Positions 58,649 through 64,000 of a DNA stretch of 64,000 bases are shown piece by piece (the first letter of the stretch is position 1; every line of letters begins with the position of its first letter). Position numbers and translations under genes: made by a program. Under the pieces are notes generated by a model. It saw nothing but the letters and a program-made list of their open reading frames with translations. It ran no database searches and was not told where the DNA came from. Source of the DNA: Phoronis australis (Eukaryota; Phoronida; Phoronidae); assembly GCA_002633005.1 (NCBI GenBank), contig NMRA01000151.1:540400-604399 (forward strand), given 5' to 3'.

Positions 58649-60585
58649 TTTTATGCAAGTGCGATGCATTAGGCCATAAAATTTTATTCGGTGGTTTTTG
58701 TGCAAAAATATTTTAGATTACAAACCTGGAATCATTTATGATGGTACTTTAAAATAACAAAGCTTTTACAGTTATATGACAACCTTCATTTTTCACCAAA
58801 AGTGTCCACCGAATATGGGCCTTGATTGCCCGCTGGCTTTCATGTCTCCAACAGTGCAACAGCCACCCAGCACACTCACTACCGTAGTGCCCCTATTGTT
58901 TGTAGGAAATAATTTCACTGTTCTACCTTAAAACACCGTGCACTGGGTATGTTTACATACAAATACATCAATAACAGGCCGCATTATGCAATTTGTGTTT
59001 TGAGATTAAAGCATGTCCAGTTTTATTTCAACCTAACACTCCACTCGTGATTTCTCTTTGACCTTCGACATAGCTAGTGATGCGTAGGCCTACGCATGAC
59101 TTGAAAAAATACTTCTCACTGAGGCGAAGGAGTTGTAGTAATTTGTAAATCACGAGTGTAAATATGCTTTTCTCGTCCGTGTTTTACTAACGTAATCATT
59201 GACCTTATGTCCAATGGAAGATTCTGTTGTAGGTCCAGTAAAATTACCCTTCGTAAATGTACGCTCTAAAATTAACCAGGTAAGTATAGGCTCGTAAAAT
59301 GACGAGCGACACATGACGTGTGTAACACGTGCGTGATTAACGACCGTATTTCACAAGAGTAAAATACAAACGTAAATTGCGAGCGTAAAATACTAGAATA
59401 AATTATGAACATACGTTTACGAATGCAAGATTGTAATGAATAATCTGTTGAGGTTGTGAAAAGAAGATGATCAGATTTGGTTATCTTCAGAAGACCGTAC
59501 ATGTATCTCAGAAATAACATATTGGATTCATATGAAACTTCAAATACTATGCGTTATACACTGTTCTCTTTAAACTCTGTTCCAAATCGAGCGTTGTAGA
59601 ATTATTCCGTTTTGTGCGAATGCTTAAACGTTATGTCAGCATCTTCTTGTTTTGGAACCTGTTGCCGGAGTGTGTCTATTGACTGGGATAGTTAAAGATG
59701 TTATCTTCACCTTCACATAAATTATACATGATGAGTTTTGTCAGTCGACAGATGTCACTAGAATATAAGTACTTCGTAACTCGGTCAGCCCTGCTTGCGT
59801 TTTTTTCTTTATTTAATTTTTTTTTAACGTGGGAGGTGTTTCCGCGGAAACCTCATTGCGTATGACGGCAGTTGATTGAGTACCCATTGTTACGAAGTCA
59901 GCTGTCACTTACTAAGGTGCGGGTACATCACCAAAATAAAAATGATTCTGGATAAATCATATTAAATTTGGTTAAGTTTGGAAATGTTTGGAGTTGTGTG
60001 GAATGACCATTATTTTATTTGAGTATTTTGACGGCCACGTGAATAGAATAGAGGGCGATCCGGGCATGTTTCATGAATACTGAAGAAAGCGCATTCCAAA
60101 TTCCTTAAAAAACTCGTAGTTGCTCATCAAATGCCGAGCGAAACCAACAACCTTCAATTGGTAACACTGGTGTCTCACTGCAGACATCATAAATTCAAGC
60201 TAGTGATGATTGAAAATTGAATATACAGTGTTCAGCTGCCTGCAGTGGGCAGTGATGTAGTCAGACCTTGCATATATGCATGTAACCTAGGATATCGGTC
60301 ACAAATATCACTCAACATAAATCACGTTCTTTCACAACAACTGTGAGGCGCTTTGGGATTTCCCGTTAACCTGTCATTCATCAAGCATGAGGTTCTGACG
60401 CTATGTTCATTGAGTATTGATTTCTATCCTCACTCCGAATAGTCTACAAATTAATATTGACACGATATCCATGACATTTTTCCATTGAACGCTTCTATAA
60501 TTTATGATCCTAGTCAAATGTATGCATGCAGCCCGCTTTATCCGCTACCAAGCTACATGTAGATGTAGACAACACGGCTGAATCT

Positions 60586-60755
60586 ATCACTAAATAACCT
60601 AGCTAAATCTAAGTACCTAAAAGGCGAAAAAGATTTCAGTTATCAATTCAATTAATGTGTACAAAGATGTATCATTAAATAACCTAATTAAACCTAAGTA
60701 CCATGAAGGCGAAATAGATTTCGGTTATCAAATTAATTAATGTGTACAAAGATGT
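60586..60755. repeat. tandem duplication, 85-bp unit, two copies
   Basis: Units at 60586-60670 and 60671-60755 begin ATCA(C/T)TAAATAACCTA and end TTAATGTGTACAAAGATGT, with about 10 differences. Non-coding. Confidence 0.85.
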
Positions 60756-61982
60756 ATGTTTTGTTGTCCGATCTTTAAAATAGAGACAACTGTTCATCAG
60801 AATGCAGGCTATAATGATCGTGGCGTAAGACTTATGAGACCTGATGGTTGGTTGAAGCCGAAATTTAACCGTTTTCATATGCACAGATACATGTACGAAA
60901 CTCCATGTAAGGTTAATTTTAGGATACAAAAATCGTGATATTCTACATGTAACCCAGCATAGCAAATAGTCTTTAGGAGGGGCCGCTTTGCGATTTGCGC
61001 AATCTCTGTACCATTGGTGGCAATTTCACTGCAGTTCTGTAAAGCAACTTTCAATTGTCTCCGACACAAATAACCTTCATAAGCTTTAGAATATTTATCT
61101 CATTCTACTAACTCAAACGAGAACTGTAATAAAGTGAATAAAATTCGGGAACTCGCAAAGCAATCACCATGATATCCTAACGTCAACTTACGGGACGCCA
61201 ACTCTCGTGCTTCATTCAAGAGTGAGAAAAGAAAATTTCAATTCCTCACCGCCAAATGTAAATTAACTACAAACTTGAGGACGGGAAGCTATCAGAAAAC
61301 GTATATGAATACAAAAACGACGTAATAGAGAGGTTTCGCAAAGCAAAGTGAACGTGAATTATGACGCATATCCATTCATGTTACAGTAACGAAAATGGAT
61401 TTCGCAACAGCTACCTGAGCTCAGGATGTCCAGTTATCGTAGACTCGTAGCCAGCATTAAGCAGGGAGTGGTTCGAATTTCTAGAACGGTGGACCTTCGT
61501 TATTTTGCAAACGTCGACACTGTAGAGTTTTCGGTACTAGGCCTTTGACGCAGCTTAATTACGATAATCGTAGTACATATCCGCTAGATACAAATATATA
61601 ATGAATGTGAAAATGTCGTTTCCGCGAACTCTTGCGAAAAATAGTCAACTTTCATTATGCGAAATTCATTTGCAGTTTAGAATAAATAGATGCATGCAAA
61701 TTAAGCAATAACAACAAGAAATAATATTTGTTAAAAATCTATTTTAGTTCGAAGATATCCATCGAACCCCGGCAGTATAAGGATTTTAGAAAAAGTGCTT
61801 TCTTGCAAGGAAACTTCAAGAACATTTATAGAAAAAAGATTCGTTTTTATTTTATACTGAAGAAAATAAAAAAGGTTGAGAACCCTATCAAAATGAAAAT
61901 CTTCGATGTCTTACCAAAAAAAGAATTTAAAAAGCGGTCAGTTTTCGCGTTTCAAGCGACGCCAATCTCTGTATTCGCATAG

Positions 61983-62719
61983 TATTGAAAATTCTATTAA
62001 AAAGTTTGTGGAGAAGTTCTATTAGGGCCTCAGGGAAGCACTTATAGCATTCAGCCGGTATGCCATCTTCTCCGGGAGATGTATTATTCCTTTGTTTCTT
62101 AATGGCCCTTACTATTTCATCTGTGCTAATACCGGCATTTAGTTCACCCATGTCAAAGGTACTGGTTACATCACGCTCACTCTGTGGGTGTCTACAACGC
62201 TCACACTGTGCGTCATGCTCCTCAAGAGTCTGTCTAAGTAGGTAATCAAAAGTTTCACTGCGGCCTTCTGTTCTGTTAATATCAAACATGTTACTGAAAT
62301 ATCAAAACCACAGTCTCCAATTCAGTAAAATTATTATTATCAGGCTTTGTAGTGTGTACTGGCTCTGACAAGTTTTGTTTTATAATATTCCAAAATCTAT
62401 TAGGATTCCCCACTGACTCACAAAGCTCACTTTGTTTATCGGTATAGAATCGCTTTTTCGTCTTCTTACATAACTTTTTGCACTCATTTCTACTAGCAAG
62501 ATAATTTCTCAGGTCTAAGTCACTCCGAAAAACCCTAAATTTTCTCAGTAGACGCTCCTTTTGTAGTTTCGTCTCTTTACACTCAGTGTCAAACCATGCA
62601 GGTCTACGTGGTTCACTTACACACCTGTCTTGCCTCACGAGCATGCCCGCTCCACATGACTGGAGCAAGTCTACTAAGCCTTTAACACTCTCATTTATGT
62701 CAATATCAACACAGCTCAT
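61983..62719 (-). pseudogene. LINE linker and reverse-transcriptase N-terminal remnant
   Basis: RRPAWFDTECKETKLQKERL and NPNRFWNIIKQNL are the typical linker after the endonuclease (PWFD.EC...K, ...FW..I). In another frame IKKQRNNTSPGEDGIPAECY and ELLHKLFNRIFNT mark the start of the reverse transcriptase (K..S.G.DGIP.E). Sequence after about 61983 is unrelated, so the element is cut there. Confidence 0.85.
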
Positions 62720-62761
62720 AATTTCTCGACACTTATCTTTTCCTTCCTGGCTTTGTAATTT

Positions 62762-63595
62762 TTATAAAAATACACCTGCTTTCTCATTATGACATCTATA
62801 TCTTACTCGTTTTTGCAATGCTGTATAAAGTTCACCAGTAACTTTTTGACATAATTTTGCAGGGGTACTGAGGGTACAAATTAAAGGAAAATGCAACGAT
62901 AAATCACATTGCAATACTTTAAAATCTTGAATGTACTCGAACAACGATGTCTCGGCAAGAACATAATCAATGGTGCTACAACCTCTCGTCGAAACAAAAG
63001 TAAAATTGCCATCAGGATCAGATTTCGATCTACCATTAACAATGTGGATACCATGACCCATATACAAATCAATTAAATTTTTACCAAAATTATTCGTTTT
63101 GGCATCTTGGTTTTTGCTTGGTTTGGCGAAATCATCCTCTACATAGACACAGCTATCTTCTATAACAGGGACATATTTTGTACTGTCATCAGCAATAAAG
63201 TCATTGACAGTGCCAGTACGGGCATTGCAATCACCTGCAAGAATTATTCTGGCTTGACTTAGTTTACCTGAAACATTAAAATATATGATGTCAATATATA
63301 ACTGCTGCAAGTCACTTTCTTGGCTATAATCAGAGCCCTCTGAAAGCAGGTACACAAAACCTATAATGACATGAGGCTTTTCGCTATGTTGGTACATATT
63401 TTTTATGTGTAAATAGACAAGATCTTTCAAATCATGATTCATGCGCGTTACATTCTGTGCCAAATTATTTTTTACTAACACAGTGACGCCTCCTGATAAT
63501 TTCCCACCAGGGGGCGAATTGCAGAGTGGACAGTATAGTTGTCGAAAAATGGTCAAATTCTGTTTGCGATTTTTGGAATGATACAATGAAACCAT
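62762..63595 (-). pseudogene. LINE AP-endonuclease domain (degenerate)
   Basis: Reads SGGVTVLVKNNLAQNV, VIIGFVYLLSE, RIILAGDCNARTG, GIHIVNGRSKSDPDGNFTFV, STIDYVLAE and SLHFPL. The GDxNAR and IDYVLA motifs are those of APE-type endonucleases that nick the target DNA. The final SDHxP motif appears as SLHFP, so the catalytic aspartate is lost. Start and end are broken by stops. Confidence 0.88.
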
Positions 63596-63730
63596 TTATA
63601 TCACATAACTCAACAATTTCATAATTATATTTCCTTAGAAGATGACTTCATTTTGAAGCCCAGTCCTTCTATATTCCAGGATCCTATATTCAAATCGATG
63701 CTCTGTTCATCAAATTGCTATTCTGCATCA

Positions 63731-64000
63731 GGGTCTGCTTCATCATTGATACCTCTGTCAGCTGACCTTGTTCACAATGGTTGTGACAGTTACGCAATAC
63801 GCTGCAGATAAGTTGAATGTCCGTTGTAAATGTGCACAGGGGAATACACTGAAATAACTACTTTTAACCATGCGCTCACTCAGTTTTTAGCACCTACAAA
63901 ATCTCTATCCACTCCTCCTTGAACTGTAGTGATTTAAAGTAATCGTCTTCGGCACAAATAATATTATACAGCAAATTTCAGCCGCACAGTTTTCACCCGC
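63731..64000. other. right edge, probably upstream LINE sequence
   Basis: The minus frame before the endonuclease start (near 63730-63760) reads acidic residues (NDEADPDAE) before a stop, which may be the preceding part of the same LINE. Otherwise nothing is recognisable. Confidence 0.35.

Larger units (their letters stand above)
56293..61982 (+). other. presumed first intron of the GNAT gene
   Basis: AT-rich sequence with a cluster of GTAGTGTACGTACCCC motifs (57439-58648) and an 85-bp tandem duplication (60586-60755). No exon with a GNAT core motif was found. Minus-strand frames at 59272-59520 and 60684-60965 have no domain. Confidence 0.5.
61983..63730 (-). mobile_element. LINE (non-LTR retrotransposon), endonuclease plus start of RT, dead
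   Basis: On the minus strand: IGSWNIEGLGFKMKS at about 63690, the AP-endonuclease domain (63595-62762), a linker region (62719-62291) and the start of the reverse transcriptase (62289 to about 61983), where similarity stops. Stops and frame changes occur near 63610-63650, 62760 and 62290. The 3' part with the RT catalytic core is missing. The family cannot be placed further from this fragment. Confidence 0.88.

Noticed and set aside
1-64000. CRISPR arrays, operons, ribosome-binding sites, rRNA genes
   Set aside because: None seen; the sequence is eukaryotic nuclear DNA.

Overview
The window looks like 64 kb of nuclear DNA from an invertebrate animal. Coding sequence sits in short exons with GT/AG borders and kilobase introns, the DNA is AT-rich, and transposon remains are dense and diverse. 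Decayed DIRS-type and LINE retrotransposons, THAP-type and hAT-like DNA transposon remains and a PRDM14 with strongly vertebrate-like zinc fingers fit a marine invertebrate such as a lancelet or hemichordate, but I cannot fix the species. No prokaryotic features are visible. There are two assembly gaps: 583 Ns at 46967-47549 and 5 Ns at 21710-21714.

Region 1 (1-16030, minus strand) holds most of a PRDM14 gene. I could join six exons with matching phases (77+269+161+268+130+127 nt = 344 codons): a short N-terminal exon, an exon with a conserved N-terminal block, two exons for the PR/SET domain, and two exons for zinc fingers 1-3. The remaining fingers must lie left of base 1. Intron 2 (8.9 kb) contains two LINE 3' ends facing each other as an inverted repeat.

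Region 2 (16-34 kb) has no intact gene that I recognise. It holds simple repeats, two related non-autonomous elements with 5-bp target duplications (21204-21910 and 28328-28652), a DIRS gag fragment (about 23.9 kb), a broken THAP domain beside a GGTCG/CGACC-rich tract (27.1-27.7 kb), and a 307-bp palindrome built from two halves that each have their own inverted ends (32713-33019).

Region 3 (33.95-38.3 kb, minus strand) is a nearly complete but inactivated tyrosine-recombinase retrotransposon (gag with zinc knuckle, RT-RNase H, tyrosine recombinase). It joins at its 3' side a 5'-truncated LINE whose last frame is still readable.

Region 4 (38.3-49 kb) carries a hAT miniature element with an 8-bp target duplication (40146-40296), a small set of minus-strand exons that seem to belong to an uncharacterised C2H2 zinc-finger gene or pseudogene (40.7-42.2 kb, perhaps 43.6 kb), and several miniature inverted-repeat elements on both sides of the large gap.

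Region 5 (49-55 kb) is a roughly 130-155 bp satellite interrupted by a 5-kb block with inverted ends. Region 6 (55-64 kb) starts with the first coding exon of a GNAT acetyltransferase gene on the plus strand (56103-56292). The presumed first intron contains seven copies of a GTACGTAC-centred motif within 1.2 kb. The window ends in a dead LINE (about 61983-63730, minus strand).

The genes do not form an operon or shared pathway. The clearest host genes are PRDM14 and the GNAT gene; most of the rest is mobile-element history.
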